Positions 46,293-55,529 of a stretch of 64,000 bases of DNA are shown piece after piece. This stretch comes from Burkholderiales bacterium (lineage in GTDB: Bacteria > Pseudomonadota > Gammaproteobacteria > Burkholderiales > Nitrosomonadaceae), in NCBI GenBank assembly GCA_024235795.1, contig JACKLR010000003.1, positions 806,001 to 870,000 of the forward strand. The letters run 5' to 3'. The position numbers and the translations under genes were made by a program. The notes beneath the pieces were generated by a model. The model ran no database searches. It was given only the letters and a program-made list of their open reading frames with translations, and was not told where the DNA came from. Each line of letters begins with the position of its first letter. Position 1 is the first letter of the stretch.

Positions 46293-46535
46293 TGATTCAG
46301 TTAGGTTTACATAAAAGTAATATTTGTTATTTACGGATAACCGGCGTATTAATTTAGAACAGAATTTATGCTTTGAAGTGGCCGTCAACCAACAATCATA
46401 ATCTACTGACCATCAGCGTGTAATGTGCTATTACTTGCTTTCGGTTGATTAAAGATGACGATTATGAAAATCGCTAGAAAACTTGATTTCGGGTTTTTTT
46501 GATGAGAAGCCGGTACTCGTAAATTATTGTGTTTT

Positions 46536-46562
46536 CAATCGGCGATAACTCGACGGCTTTTG
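46536..46562 (-). promoter_or_regulatory. Sigma-28 (FliA)-like promoter candidate for the flagellin
   Basis: On the minus strand CAAA, 15 bases, then GCCGATTG resembles the flagellar TAAA-N15-GCCGATAA element, with mismatches at three positions. It lies about 245 bases upstream of the flagellinolysin ATG, implying a long leader. Candidate only. Confidence 0.35.
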
Positions 46563-46808
46563 TTGCACAGCTTTTGATTTTAATATCATTTCTTCAGTGA
46601 TTTTTTCGAGCTGTGCCAGAATGCTCCATACGATTTCGATGTTATTTCAAGCTTATATCTGTCGCCATGAAAGCAAAAATGAATATATTGAACAGTTCTG
46701 CTTACATCTGGCAAAAATTTTCCCGATATCATTAAAAATTTGGATAAACACTTTGATTGGGCATACTCTATCTAAAATGTATCAAAAGGATAACTGTCCT
46801 TGGTTAAG

Positions 46809-47150
46809 CTAGTGGCGGCCAGCATATTTGATACCCGTATCCTGTATCGAAAACAGTATGCCACTGCCGCCAATTCCACCTTTCTTTCTTTTGCCATCAT
46901 TGGGTAGTACTGATGATACCCGGTCAATTGACGAACTGTCATGAGGTATCCATGTTACGTAAATTGAAGCATTGTTAATGGATGACCCATTTGAGCCAAC
47001 GACATCGATCTGCCCGTCTATCATGTGTTCTCCACGTCTGGTTAAAGCCCTCATACTGATAGTTTCAGCGTGTGTTTTCGTAAAAAGTGTGTTTTTTCGA
47101 ACGTATACTTTTCGTCGATAACCTCTTGTTGCTTTTTCACTCATGTTCAT
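46809..47150 (-). CDS. Uncertain small protein, possible Ig-like domain remnant
   Basis: This 113-codon frame reads ETISMRALTRRGEHMIDGQI, then VVGSNGSSINNASIYVTWIP. This loosely matches the strand pattern of bacterial Ig-like modules (RG...A.V.V....G..V..A.V.G.W). It lacks a signal peptide and a clear ribosome binding site. It may be a decayed piece of a larger surface protein, or not a gene at all. Confidence 0.3.
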   Translation of the reverse strand: MNMSEKATRGYRRKVYVRKNTLFTKTHAETISMRALTRRGEHMIDGQIDVVGSNGSSINNASIYVTWIPHDSSSIDRVSSVLPNDGKRKKGGIGGSGILFSIQDTGIKYAGRH

Positions 47151-47655
47151 TCTTTATATTTTTGACCATGATTATTTTGTTTATTCTGTTAGTACAAAAA
47201 ATGGTTCAAAAAGTGTAGTGATTTTAAAAAACAATAATGGGGCTGTTGATACCGGTTTAAAATTGCCCGAAAGAAGAGCAATTTTTAGGCAATAATTTAA
47301 TCGTGGTGATTCTTACTTGAATATTGAGCTCGAGAAAGAAAGCTTAAGAAAAGAGAGGAAAAGGATCAGTTTTAGCTTAGAAAAATGCGCTGAATTCATC
47401 GTTCGATCATTCATTACATCGCATAGCGTTTTAATTTAAAAACGATCTGGTTGGAAGCTTAGCTGTGAGCATAACAACAGCTCTCTACACCAGTGTTGTC
47501 AGATATTTAAAACCTTGTAAAATAATTGCTACACGTTGTTTCGTTCCTTTTATTCTTTTTTCAGAAAATGTTTTACAGTTTTTTCTTTTGATAAAAGGCG
47601 CATAACAAAATTGATAGTGTGCAGACTCAAGAAAGAACTGACAGCAGGAGGGAAA
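47151..47655. other. 505-base gap before the PEBP gene
   Basis: AT-rich sequence with no recognisable gene, RNA or repeat. It presumably carries the promoter of the PEBP gene. Confidence 0.5.
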
Positions 47656-48150
47656 ATGACAGCTGTAGCTTTGGCCATGTTTACACTTATATCTACGTCC
47701 TTCTCCCATATGGAAATAATGTCATCCAGATTGACCTGCGATGGCCAGGATATTTCTCCAGCGCTATCGTGGTCTGGAATACCTGAAGGCACCAAAAGCC
47801 TGGCACTGATCGTCGATGATCCTGACGCGCCCGATCCGGCTGCGCCTAAAATGACTTGGGTACACTGGGTGCTCTACAACATTTCACCGGACACAACGGA
47901 ATTGGTTGAAGGTGTTGCAGATAAAGATCTTCCAGCAGGGACGTTGCATGGATTAAATGACTGGAAAAGTTTAGGCTACGGCGGTCCGTGTCCTCCAATT
48001 GGTACGCATCGCTACTTTCATAAACTATATGCACTGGATACAGTTCTGCCCGACTTGAATCATCCAACCAAGGCCAAGCTCGAAGAAGCGATGCAAGGTC
48101 ATATTATAGGGCAGGCCGAGCTGATTGGCCGATATCATCGTAGCCGCTAA
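47656..48150 (+). CDS. YbhB/YbcL-family PEBP (Raf kinase inhibitor-like) protein
   Basis: This 164-residue protein has the phosphatidylethanolamine-binding fold signatures LTCDGQDISPALSWSGIPEG, LIVDDPDAPDP, WVHWVLYNI, GYGGPCPPIGTHRYFHKLYAL (in part) and a helical tail. The bacterial role is unclear. The ATG at 47656 follows AGGAGGGAAA, the best ribosome binding site in the area, so a longer upstream frame is rejected. Confidence 0.92.
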   Translation: MTAVALAMFTLISTSFSHMEIMSSRLTCDGQDISPALSWSGIPEGTKSLALIVDDPDAPDPAAPKMTWVHWVLYNISPDTTELVEGVADKDLPAGTLHGLNDWKSLGYGGPCPPIGTHRYFHKLYALDTVLPDLNHPTKAKLEEAMQGHIIGQAELIGRYHRSR

Positions 48151-48380
48151 CGGACTACCAGGTAGCAAAGTTGTCGTAAAATCCAGGCGTTAATTTTGAA
48201 GTATAAGTAACTGTATTTATTATATTTATTTGTTTTGCGTGGATCGCGCTCTCAGATGAGTTTGTCGTTACGCCATACCTTCCGTACGCGATGAAACGGT
48301 ATTGTGTGTACTGTGCCATCGTCTTCCTTTGCCGAATTCAGGATCCCAACAGATACGCGATAAAAGCTCATGGATTGGTA

Positions 48381-49424
48381 TCATGTGCGATTTTTGCAAA
48401 GAGAAACTGAAATATGGAATAAAGCGGCTGATTCCTTTATGCTGAATGTAACCGGTAAAAACTGTACAATCAGCCACATTGCCGTTTGTGCATGCGACGA
48501 TATGCTGCGGGTGGTAAACGAACCGCCTTTGCCTAGCGCAAGATAGATCAGGATTTGATCAGCTGCGTGCGTATCGAGTGCAGCACCGGCTGCAAGCTCG
48601 GCAGCAAGTTCTTTCCCAACTGCTCGTCCGAGTATTTCCGAAGGAACGCCACGTTCTGCAACGCGGGCGGCGCCGAATACTGTATTGCCGTTTACAATCC
48701 AGTATACAACCGCCCCGCCGGAACCGTAAGCCGTTTCTTGGACCAGAATCTGGGTTTCGATGTTTGTCTGCATGTCATCCATGCCGATTTGTTCGAGCAC
48801 GGCCTGTTTCATGCGTTGTGCAATATGTTCAGGAAGATGAGTCACATGGATGATTCCACTGACGGTTTTTAATCCTTTAGTAGATGTATACGTTGCAGGC
48901 TTGAGTTTGGCAGGGGTCACAGTTACCCTAACTTCTCCACCACCTTGCGGATAGTAGCCGCGCCTCAGTGTCTGTATCTCAACCCGTGCGCCCAGCCGCT
49001 TGATAAGGCGTAGGAGGACATGTTTTAAATAATCTACGGGCGGCGCCTGGCGAACATCGGTTCCGCCCGTGATATGTACGCTGCAAGGCATGTTTCCAGA
49101 CAACATAACCGGCAGCAAGGCCTGTAATACCAGTGTTATGCTGCCGGCAGTGCCGATATTAAAATGATAATGGCCGCCCTGCGGTTTTTGTTGCGGAACG
49201 AAGGTGATTGCTTGGGATCGCAAGGCGAGTCCTTCGATTTTTGCATCGCATAGTTTTCCCACAGCATATACGCAGACCAGATGTTGTGGCGCGAGACCCG
49301 GATTTTTGCGCCTGGCGCGTATGTTGACGATATGAATAGGAATGTCGGTGATTGCTGACAACGCCACAGCCAGGCGCAGCAGTTGCCCGCCACCTTCGCC
49401 GTAGCTTCCGTCTATTTCGAGCAT
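48381..49424 (-). CDS. rtcA: RNA 3'-terminal phosphate cyclase
   Basis: Converts RNA 3'-phosphate ends to 2',3'-cyclic phosphates with ATP through an enzyme-AMP intermediate. The 347-residue product begins MLEIDGSYGEGGGQLLRLAVALS (in part). It has RARRKNPGLAPQHL, the GYYPQGGGEV motif, and the C-terminal region with the catalytic His inside DTHAADQILIYLALGKGGSF (in part). The last 20 residues (SLCKNRT) are divergent but in frame. No rtcB ligase or rtcR regulator is nearby, unlike E. coli. Confidence 0.93.
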   Translation of the reverse strand: MLEIDGSYGEGGGQLLRLAVALSAITDIPIHIVNIRARRKNPGLAPQHLVCVYAVGKLCDAKIEGLALRSQAITFVPQQKPQGGHYHFNIGTAGSITLVLQALLPVMLSGNMPCSVHITGGTDVRQAPPVDYLKHVLLRLIKRLGARVEIQTLRRGYYPQGGGEVRVTVTPAKLKPATYTSTKGLKTVSGIIHVTHLPEHIAQRMKQAVLEQIGMDDMQTNIETQILVQETAYGSGGAVVYWIVNGNTVFGAARVAERGVPSEILGRAVGKELAAELAAGAALDTHAADQILIYLALGKGGSFTTRSISSHAQTAMWLIVQFLPVTFSIKESAALFHISVSLCKNRT

Positions 49425-49520
49425 AGGCTGTTTTTTTTACGCCAGATTTGCGTCGAATCGTTTGTGTACAAGGCTTAGTTAAAACTGCAGTTTAAAAGAA
49501 TTGTCTTTTTCAAATCAGTG

Positions 49521-49973
49521 TTAACTCTGCTCCCAAGGTAGTCCCGCCGCTTTCCAACCGCCCGTTTTACCGCGGTGCCCTTTTTCATCCTTGTCACCTT
49601 CAAAGCCTTCGAGAATGTTGTAGCTTTCTTTAAAATCGGCTTCAGTCGCGATTTCTGCGGCCCGACTCGAGCGAGCACCGCTACGGCAAATAAACAGGAC
49701 GGGCAATTGCTTATCGACTTGTTTGATGAGCTGCCCAAGAAAATCAGGATTAGGTTGCATCCCGGGATAAGTGCGCAGTTCAATTTCCTTGGCTCCAGGA
49801 ACACATCCGACCCAATCCAGTTCGGCACGGGTACGTACATCGACCAATTGTGCGCCAATGGATTCATGTAGAACGCGATAGGCTTCCATAGGAAGTAATG
49901 CACCTTTATAGGACAAGTTCATTTCACTGGCGCGTTGGCGTGCTTTTTCCAGGATTGATTCAAGTGTTTCCAT
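49521..49973 (-). CDS. Single-domain rhodanese-like protein
   Basis: The 150-residue protein shows AQLVDVRTRAELDWVGCVPGA, VLFICRSGARSSRAAEIA (in part; active-site loop CRSGARS with the catalytic Cys) and ILEGFEGDKDEKGHRGKTGG, the tail found in a proteobacterial rhodanese group. It probably carries sulfane sulfur as a persulfide. The start MetGluThrLeu (49971-49973) fits the family; a longer frame overlaps the divergent rluF-like promoter. The catalytic set is intact. Confidence 0.9.
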   Translation of the reverse strand: METLESILEKARQRASEMNLSYKGALLPMEAYRVLHESIGAQLVDVRTRAELDWVGCVPGAKEIELRTYPGMQPNPDFLGQLIKQVDKQLPVLFICRSGARSSRAAEIATEADFKESYNILEGFEGDKDEKGHRGKTGGWKAAGLPWEQS

Positions 49974-50068
49974 GAATAAATTGGTATAAATAAAAAACAG
50001 TTTGTTGAAAATCACTATAATAGCGCTATTTTGACTGATTCGCTGTACGTAATTTTTATTATTGTCCA

Positions 50069-50800
50069 ATGGAAAAAGTTCGCTTGTCTAAATTGATGTC
50101 TGAACAAGGCTTGTGTTCGCGGCGCGAGGCGGATCGTTATATTGAACGCGGCTTGGTTTTTGTTGACGGTGAGCGTGTTTCTGAACTTGGCAGCAAAATA
50201 TTTCCCACGCAAAAAATTACGCTGCATAAGGCCGCGAAAACACAGCAAACGCAATTAGCTACTATTTTGCTCAACAAGCCTGTCGGCTATGTTTCCGGAC
50301 AGCCGGAGCCTGGTTATCGACCGGCAATTCAATTAATCAGACCGGAAACACAATTTTGTAATAAGCCACCGTGCAAACTTTTTAAACCAGGACATTTGAA
50401 AAATCTTGCACCAGCGGGACGGCTCGATATTGACTCACAAGGCTTGTTGGTATTTACGCAGGATGGCCGTATTGCCAAACAGTTGATAGGCAGTGATTCA
50501 TCGATAGAAAAAGAGTATCTGGTCAGAGTAATTGGCCGTCTTCCCGATGAAAAACTTGCATTGCTCAATCATGGCTTGAGCCTGGACGGTAAAAATTTGA
50601 AATCAGCGAAAGTAAGCTGGCAAAACAAAGATCAATTACGTTTTGTTCTACGCGAAGGCAAAAAACGCCAGATCCGCCGGATGTGCGAACTGGTCGGTTT
50701 GCAAGTTATGGGATTAAAGCGTGTGCGTACCGGACGCATAAGGTTGGGAAATTTACCTGAGGGCAAGTGGCGTTACCTGGAAGATGGAGAACGATTTTAA
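50069..50800 (+). CDS. rluF: RluF-like 23S rRNA pseudouridine synthase
   Basis: Isomerises a uridine in rRNA. The 243-residue protein has an N-terminal S4 domain (VRLSKLMSEQGLCSRREADRYIERG, in part) and the RsuA/RluB-type catalytic domain. The catalytic Asp lies in GRLDIDSQGLLVFTQDG. KEYLVRVIG and GKKRQIRRMCELVGLQV follow. The target position (such as U2604) is inferred from family likeness only. The downstream gene overlaps only if its longest frame is used. Confidence 0.85.
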   Translation: MEKVRLSKLMSEQGLCSRREADRYIERGLVFVDGERVSELGSKIFPTQKITLHKAAKTQQTQLATILLNKPVGYVSGQPEPGYRPAIQLIRPETQFCNKPPCKLFKPGHLKNLAPAGRLDIDSQGLLVFTQDGRIAKQLIGSDSSIEKEYLVRVIGRLPDEKLALLNHGLSLDGKNLKSAKVSWQNKDQLRFVLREGKKRQIRRMCELVGLQVMGLKRVRTGRIRLGNLPEGKWRYLEDGERF

Positions 50801-50862
50801 TCGCGGAAATTTTAGTGCGTATTGGCTGGCGCGCTAAACATGTTTTCATGTTTTGTAAAACA

Positions 50863-51609
50863 ATGACTAAATCGACAAAAAAAAGGCTTTATCACAATCC
50901 TGAAGTCATTATCAGCGAACAGGAAGGCATACGCGCTTTGCATTTAAACGGGTCAATGGTGCAAAGCGCAATGCGGATAGCTGCGCCGAATGAACTGGAA
51001 CTGGTATATACGCAATGTATGATGGGGTTTTTGTTATTTCATCCCAAACCGGAAAATATACTGATGATCGGTTTAGGTGGCGGATCCTTGGCAAAATTTG
51101 TTTATCACCATATGCCGGATACCTGTTTGACGGTTATCGAAACAAATCCACAGGTTATTGCGGCCGCATTTCAATATTTCGAGTTGCCGGACGAGAATGA
51201 TCGTTTTGAAATTATTACGGCTGAAGGCAGTCAATATATTGCCAGACATTCTGAAGCTGCGGACATTATTATGGTCGATGGCTTTGATGATGATTATCAG
51301 ATTTCTTCCCTGTGCAGCCAGGAATTTTACGATGAAACGCAACGTACACTGAACAGAAATGGCATTCTTGTGACAAACCTGCTCAGTCGGGACAAACAAC
51401 TCAAAACATATTTGCAGCGTATTGAAAACAGTTTTAGCGGAAATATTTTAGCCATGATGGCTGAAATAAAAGGGAATCTGATCGTGTTCGCATTTAAGAA
51501 CAAACCCGGAAAACATTCCTGGAAGTCCATCCGAAAAAATGCACTTAAGTTGGAAAACAAGTATCCTTTAGCCTTTTCCGAATTTGTAACAAAATTGCAA
51601 AAATATTAA
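50863..51609 (+). CDS. Spermidine-synthase-like methyltransferase-fold protein
   Basis: This 248-residue protein has the SAM/decarboxy-SAM Rossmann fold of the polyamine synthase group. It shows ILMIGLGGGSLAKFVYHHMP, CLTVIETNPQVIAAAFQYF and ADIIMVDGFDDDYQISSL, where the catalytic Asp is expected. Members may make spermidine or act in other aminopropyl or methyl transfer. The start is uncertain among ATGs at 50848 and 50863; neither has a strong ribosome binding site. It could be transcribed with rluF. Confidence 0.82.
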   Translation: MTKSTKKRLYHNPEVIISEQEGIRALHLNGSMVQSAMRIAAPNELELVYTQCMMGFLLFHPKPENILMIGLGGGSLAKFVYHHMPDTCLTVIETNPQVIAAAFQYFELPDENDRFEIITAEGSQYIARHSEAADIIMVDGFDDDYQISSLCSQEFYDETQRTLNRNGILVTNLLSRDKQLKTYLQRIENSFSGNILAMMAEIKGNLIVFAFKNKPGKHSWKSIRKNALKLENKYPLAFSEFVTKLQKY

Positions 51610-51735
51610 TGCCGCATAATTTTGATCTGTTCTTTGTTGCAAGGACCGGTTTATAATCACGCTCTACGCTGTATCGTAAAGAGATAGTGTGATAAAGTGT
51701 ACACGGATTATCTTAAATAATGAGTATTTTGTATT

Positions 51736-51936
51736 ATGGATTATAGCTACGAATCTGAGCAAACAAAATTTATGCGTGAATTTCTTGAAAAAAATCCTAA
51801 TATTCAAGAAAAACGTATGGCAGCCAGAAGCATCTGGTGGGATAAAGATCTGAACAAAGAGGATCAAAAGCGCTTTAAGGAATCGACTGTTCCGCACAAG
51901 CCATACGCCTATTTTGGCGCGCAGTCAGATGACTGA
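51736..51936 (+). CDS. DUF3460 family small protein
   Basis: This 66-residue protein reads YESEQTKFMREFLEKNPNIQ, RMAARSIWWDKDL and KESTVPHKPYAYF, the betaproteobacterial DUF3460 pattern. Its function is unknown. A strong terminator follows, so it is probably the end of a transcript. Its presence supports the betaproteobacterial assignment. Confidence 0.88.
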   Translation: MDYSYESEQTKFMREFLEKNPNIQEKRMAARSIWWDKDLNKEDQKRFKESTVPHKPYAYFGAQSDD

Positions 51937-51991
51937 TCTGGAGTAGTTGATCTTTTTGCTGTTCGGTTTTGGCGGCAATTTATTTTTCCTG

Positions 51992-52030
51992 AAGGCCGGT
52001 TATTTTGAACAAAAACCGGCCTTTTATTTT
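51992..52030 (+). terminator. Rho-independent terminator after the DUF3460 gene
   Basis: AAGGCCGGTT (51992-52001) pairs perfectly with AACCGGCCTT (52014-52023), followed by TTATTTTGTTT. Confidence 0.85.
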
Positions 52031-52102
52031 GTTTGGCTAGAGATGAGAGCGAACATCAATCATTCAAGCTGGTTTCAGATATTTTAGGCTCATCGAGTAA
52101 AA

Positions 52103-52118
52103 TGTTTCACGTGAAACA
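52103..52118. promoter_or_regulatory. parS centromere site
   Basis: TGTTTCACGTGAAACA is a perfect match to the universal 16-bp parS palindrome bound by ParB. It lies 54 bases upstream of mnmG and about 3.4 kb from parB. ParB loads here and spreads, and ParA segregates the complex. Confidence 0.93.
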
Positions 52119-52171
52119 TTCCAGGTGAGGTTTCTCGAAAGTGGAAATTTCTTTGCGGTTTACGCTGTTTA

Positions 52172-54067
52172 ATGAATAAGCAAGATTATGACGTCATTGT
52201 GGTGGGCGGGGGCCATGCCGGAACTGAGGCTGCACTCGCGTCCGCGCGCATGGGATGCAAAACGCTTTTGCTGACGCATAATATCGAAACAATTGGTCAG
52301 ATGTCGTGCAATCCGTCAATTGGCGGAATCGGCAAAAGCCATCTGGTCAAAGAGATTGACGCGTTAGGCGGCATTATGGGCCTCGCGATAGATGAGACAG
52401 GCATTCAGTTTCGTGTGCTAAATTCAAGTAAGGGGCCTGCAGTGCGTGCAACACGCGCACAAGCCGATCGTGTTTTATATCGACAGGCGATACGCAAAAG
52501 AATAGAGAACCAAACCAATCTCTGGGTGATACAACAGGCTGTCGACGATTTAATTCTGACAAATGACCGGGTGACTGGCGTTGAGACACAGCTCGGCATA
52601 AAATTTCACGCGCAGGCAGTTGTTTTAACCGTAGGCACCTTCCTGGCCGGGTTGGCGCATATCGGTGCGACAAATTTTAAAGCAGGCAGAGCGGGCGATC
52701 CGCCCGCAATCACCCTTGCGCATCGTTTGAATGAAATGAAGCTGCCGGTTGGAAGATTAAAAACAGGCACGCCGCCGCGTATTGATGGCCGCAGTCTAGA
52801 TTACAGCAAGCTGAAAGAGCAACCTGGAGATTTTCCTGTGCCCACAGTTTCATTTATGGGTCATACGGTTAAACACCCGCGACAGGTTTCGTGTTGGATT
52901 ACAAATACCAACACAATGACCCATGAAATTATCAATGACGGTCTTTCCGAGTCGCCATTGTTCACCGGTAAAATAGAAGGCATAGGGCCCAGATACTGCC
53001 CGTCGATTGAGGACAAGGTAGTTCGCTTCTCTGGCAGGGAAAGCCATTCTATTTTTCTTGAACCAGAAGGCCTGGATACGCATGAAATCTATCCAAACGG
53101 GATTTCAACAAGCCTGCCTTATGAGTACCAGGTTAAAATGATCCATTCAATTGCCGGTCTTGAAAATGCGCATGTTACAAGGCCCGGTTATGCGATTGAA
53201 TATAATTACTTCGACCCGAGAAACCTGAAGCGGTCACTGGAAACCAAGACAATAACAGGATTGTATTTTGCCGGACAAATCAATGGAACAACCGGTTACG
53301 AAGAGGCGGCAGCCCAGGGTTTGCTGGCGGGTATCAATGCTGCACTAAGTGTGCATCAGAGAGAAAGCTGGTGCCCACAAAGAAATGAAGCGTATCTTGG
53401 TGTTTTGGTTGACGATCTGATTACTTCCGGTGTGACGGAACCGTATCGGATGTTTACCAGCCGTGCGGAATACCGCCTGCAACTGCGCGAAGATAATGCC
53501 GATCAGCGTTTGACTGAAGTCGGTTGGAAGATGGGCCTGGTCGATGATGAACGGTGGAAAACCTATGCGCAAAAACAGGAAGCTATAGAAAAAGAGCATA
53601 ATCGGCTTGACAGTATTCGTATTTTCCCCGGCTCAATACCTGAAGATCAATTAATACAGGTTCTGGGTAAACAAATTGAGCGTGAATACACGCTGACTGA
53701 ATTGCTGCGGCGTCCTGGCATTACGTATACAAATTTGATGTCCCTGCCGGGTGTTGCGCAAGGTGGCATCGATCAGCAGGTGGCCGAGCAAGTTGAGATT
53801 CAGACAAAATATCAAGGCTATATCAAACGACAGCAGGAAGAAATATCGCGGCAAATGCACTATGAAGCAACAGTATTGCCAGCAGATATTGATTATTCTC
53901 GTGTAAAGGGATTATCTAATGAAGTGCAGCAAAAATTAAATCAGCACAAGCCTGAAACAATCGGACAAGCCAGCAGGATATCTGGCGTGACGCCAGCGGC
54001 AATTTCCTTACTGCTGGTGCACCTTAAACGTGGATTTAATACGCCAAACAAGAAACAGCGTGCATGA
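52172..54067 (+). CDS. mnmG: tRNA uridine-5-carboxymethylaminomethyl modification enzyme MnmG (GidA)
   Basis: Works with MnmE to modify U34 of tRNAs. The 631-residue flavoprotein has VVGGGHAGTEAALASARMG for FAD binding at the N-terminus, then SCNPSIGGIGKSHLVKEIDA (in part), GLKTGTPPRIDGR-like KTGTPPRIDGRS, RPGYAIEYNYFDPRNL and the C-terminal helical domain (IDYSRVKGLSNEVQQKL). It overlaps rsmG by four bases and heads the mnmG-rsmG-parA-parB operon. Confidence 0.97.
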   Translation: MNKQDYDVIVVGGGHAGTEAALASARMGCKTLLLTHNIETIGQMSCNPSIGGIGKSHLVKEIDALGGIMGLAIDETGIQFRVLNSSKGPAVRATRAQADRVLYRQAIRKRIENQTNLWVIQQAVDDLILTNDRVTGVETQLGIKFHAQAVVLTVGTFLAGLAHIGATNFKAGRAGDPPAITLAHRLNEMKLPVGRLKTGTPPRIDGRSLDYSKLKEQPGDFPVPTVSFMGHTVKHPRQVSCWITNTNTMTHEIINDGLSESPLFTGKIEGIGPRYCPSIEDKVVRFSGRESHSIFLEPEGLDTHEIYPNGISTSLPYEYQVKMIHSIAGLENAHVTRPGYAIEYNYFDPRNLKRSLETKTITGLYFAGQINGTTGYEEAAAQGLLAGINAALSVHQRESWCPQRNEAYLGVLVDDLITSGVTEPYRMFTSRAEYRLQLREDNADQRLTEVGWKMGLVDDERWKTYAQKQEAIEKEHNRLDSIRIFPGSIPEDQLIQVLGKQIEREYTLTELLRRPGITYTNLMSLPGVAQGGIDQQVAEQVEIQTKYQGYIKRQQEEISRQMHYEATVLPADIDYSRVKGLSNEVQQKLNQHKPETIGQASRISGVTPAAISLLLVHLKRGFNTPNKKQRA

Positions 54068-54732
54068 ATCTGGTTGAGCAAATAGAATATGGCCTGACAT
54101 CTCTGAATTGTCCAGCACTAAGCCAGGAATTGCAGATTTGCGAGCAGATCGCCCAGTATTTGCTGTTGATAGAAAAATGGAATAAACGTTTTAATCTGAC
54201 AGCAATCAGGACAGTTGAGGATATGCTCTATCAGCATATTATGGATAGTCTGGCTGTTATTGGCCATCTGCATGGGCCAATAATCGCGGATGTCGGCACG
54301 GGTGCAGGATTACCTGGTATCCCACTGGCTATTGCGCGGCCTGACTGGCAGGTAATAATGATAGAAAGTAATCAAAAAAAAGCGGCTTTTTTACAACAGG
54401 TCAAGATTGAACTTGAACTTGCTAACATAGAGGTTGTGGCGAAACGAATTGAAGATACTGAGATAAATAATCAAATCAATACAATTATTTCCAGAGCCTT
54501 TGCGAGCCTAAGTACTTTCATAAAATTGACGCAGCATTTAATACCGCCGGATAATGGTGCAAGTAGGTGGGTAGCAATGAAGAGTAAATGCGCAGAACAG
54601 GAGCTTAAAGAGGTTTCAGAGCCGTTCTATATTGAAAAAGTTGTACCATTAATAGTTCCAGGTCTTTTTGCAAAACGGGAGTTGATAATCATCCGGCGAT
54701 CGACAAAACCGATCGGTTCGGGTCAGGAGTAA
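54064..54732 (+). CDS. rsmG: 16S rRNA (guanine527-N7)-methyltransferase RsmG (GidB)
   Basis: Methylates G527 of 16S rRNA using SAM. The 222-residue product shows KWNKRFNLTAIR, HIMDSLAV, VGTGAGLPGIPLAI for SAM binding and SRAFASLSTF. Four-base overlap with mnmG shows coupling. parA follows 5 bases later. Confidence 0.95.
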   Translation: MNLVEQIEYGLTSLNCPALSQELQICEQIAQYLLLIEKWNKRFNLTAIRTVEDMLYQHIMDSLAVIGHLHGPIIADVGTGAGLPGIPLAIARPDWQVIMIESNQKKAAFLQQVKIELELANIEVVAKRIEDTEINNQINTIISRAFASLSTFIKLTQHLIPPDNGASRWVAMKSKCAEQELKEVSEPFYIEKVVPLIVPGLFAKRELIIIRRSTKPIGSGQE

Positions 54733-54737
54733 CGGGT

Positions 54738-55496
54738 TTGACAAAAATTTTTGCAATAACCAATCAAAAAGGTGGTGTGGGCAAAACAACAACCAGTGTT
54801 AACCTTGCTGCAAGCCTCGCAACAGCGGGTAGAAATGTTTTATTAATTGACCTTGATCCGCAGGCGAATGCAACAATGGGTAGCGGAACAAATAAGCAGA
54901 CGGTACAACGGACTGTGTACCAGGTCTTACTCGGTGAAATAGAGATCCAGTCTGTCCGCATTAGAAATTTACAAACCAAATATGACCTGATTCCTTCAAA
55001 CCGTGATCTGGCTGGTGCTGAAGTTGAAATGGTAACGCTTCCCAAAAGGGAAATGCGTTTAAAATCGGCGCTGTCCCAAATAGAAGAAGAATACCATTTC
55101 ATCATTATAGATTGCCCACCGGCACTCAATCTTTTGACGCTCAATGGGTTATGTGCTGCGCATGCCGTCATGATTCCCATGCAGTGTGAGTATTATGCGC
55201 TGGAAGGACTCAGCGACCTGGTCAATACGATAAAAAAAGTACGAACGAATTTTAACCCAAAGCTTCGTATTGAAGGATTGTTACGCACCATGTTTGATCC
55301 AAGAAATATTCTCGCGCAACAGGTTTCTGATCAATTGCAGCAGCATTTTGGCAGCAAAGTCTATCGTACCGTTATTCCAAGAAATATACGATTGGCCGAA
55401 GCACCGGGCTTCGGTATTCCTGTTCTCTATCACGACAGACAATCAAAAGGCGCTAAGGCATATCTAGAACTGGCAAATGAAGTACTCAATGTTTGA
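54738..55496 (+). CDS. parA: Chromosome partitioning ATPase ParA (Soj)
   Basis: This 252-residue deviant Walker ATPase starts at TTG and has KGGVGKTTTSVNLAASLA at residues 10-27, LLIDLDPQANAT and FIIIDCPPALNLLTLNG. It binds DNA non-specifically and moves ParB-parS complexes. A Lys pair typical of the Soj type is visible in the P-loop. parB follows. Confidence 0.96.
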   Translation: MTKIFAITNQKGGVGKTTTSVNLAASLATAGRNVLLIDLDPQANATMGSGTNKQTVQRTVYQVLLGEIEIQSVRIRNLQTKYDLIPSNRDLAGAEVEMVTLPKREMRLKSALSQIEEEYHFIIIDCPPALNLLTLNGLCAAHAVMIPMQCEYYALEGLSDLVNTIKKVRTNFNPKLRIEGLLRTMFDPRNILAQQVSDQLQQHFGSKVYRTVIPRNIRLAEAPGFGIPVLYHDRQSKGAKAYLELANEVLNV

Positions 55497-55529
55497 TTGA
55501 CCAGAAACAGACTATGTAAGGAAAAAACT

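Noticed and set aside
46597..46812. 71-codon plus-strand frame upstream of the flagellin
   Set aside because: It has no ribosome binding site or domain and overlaps the likely regulatory region.
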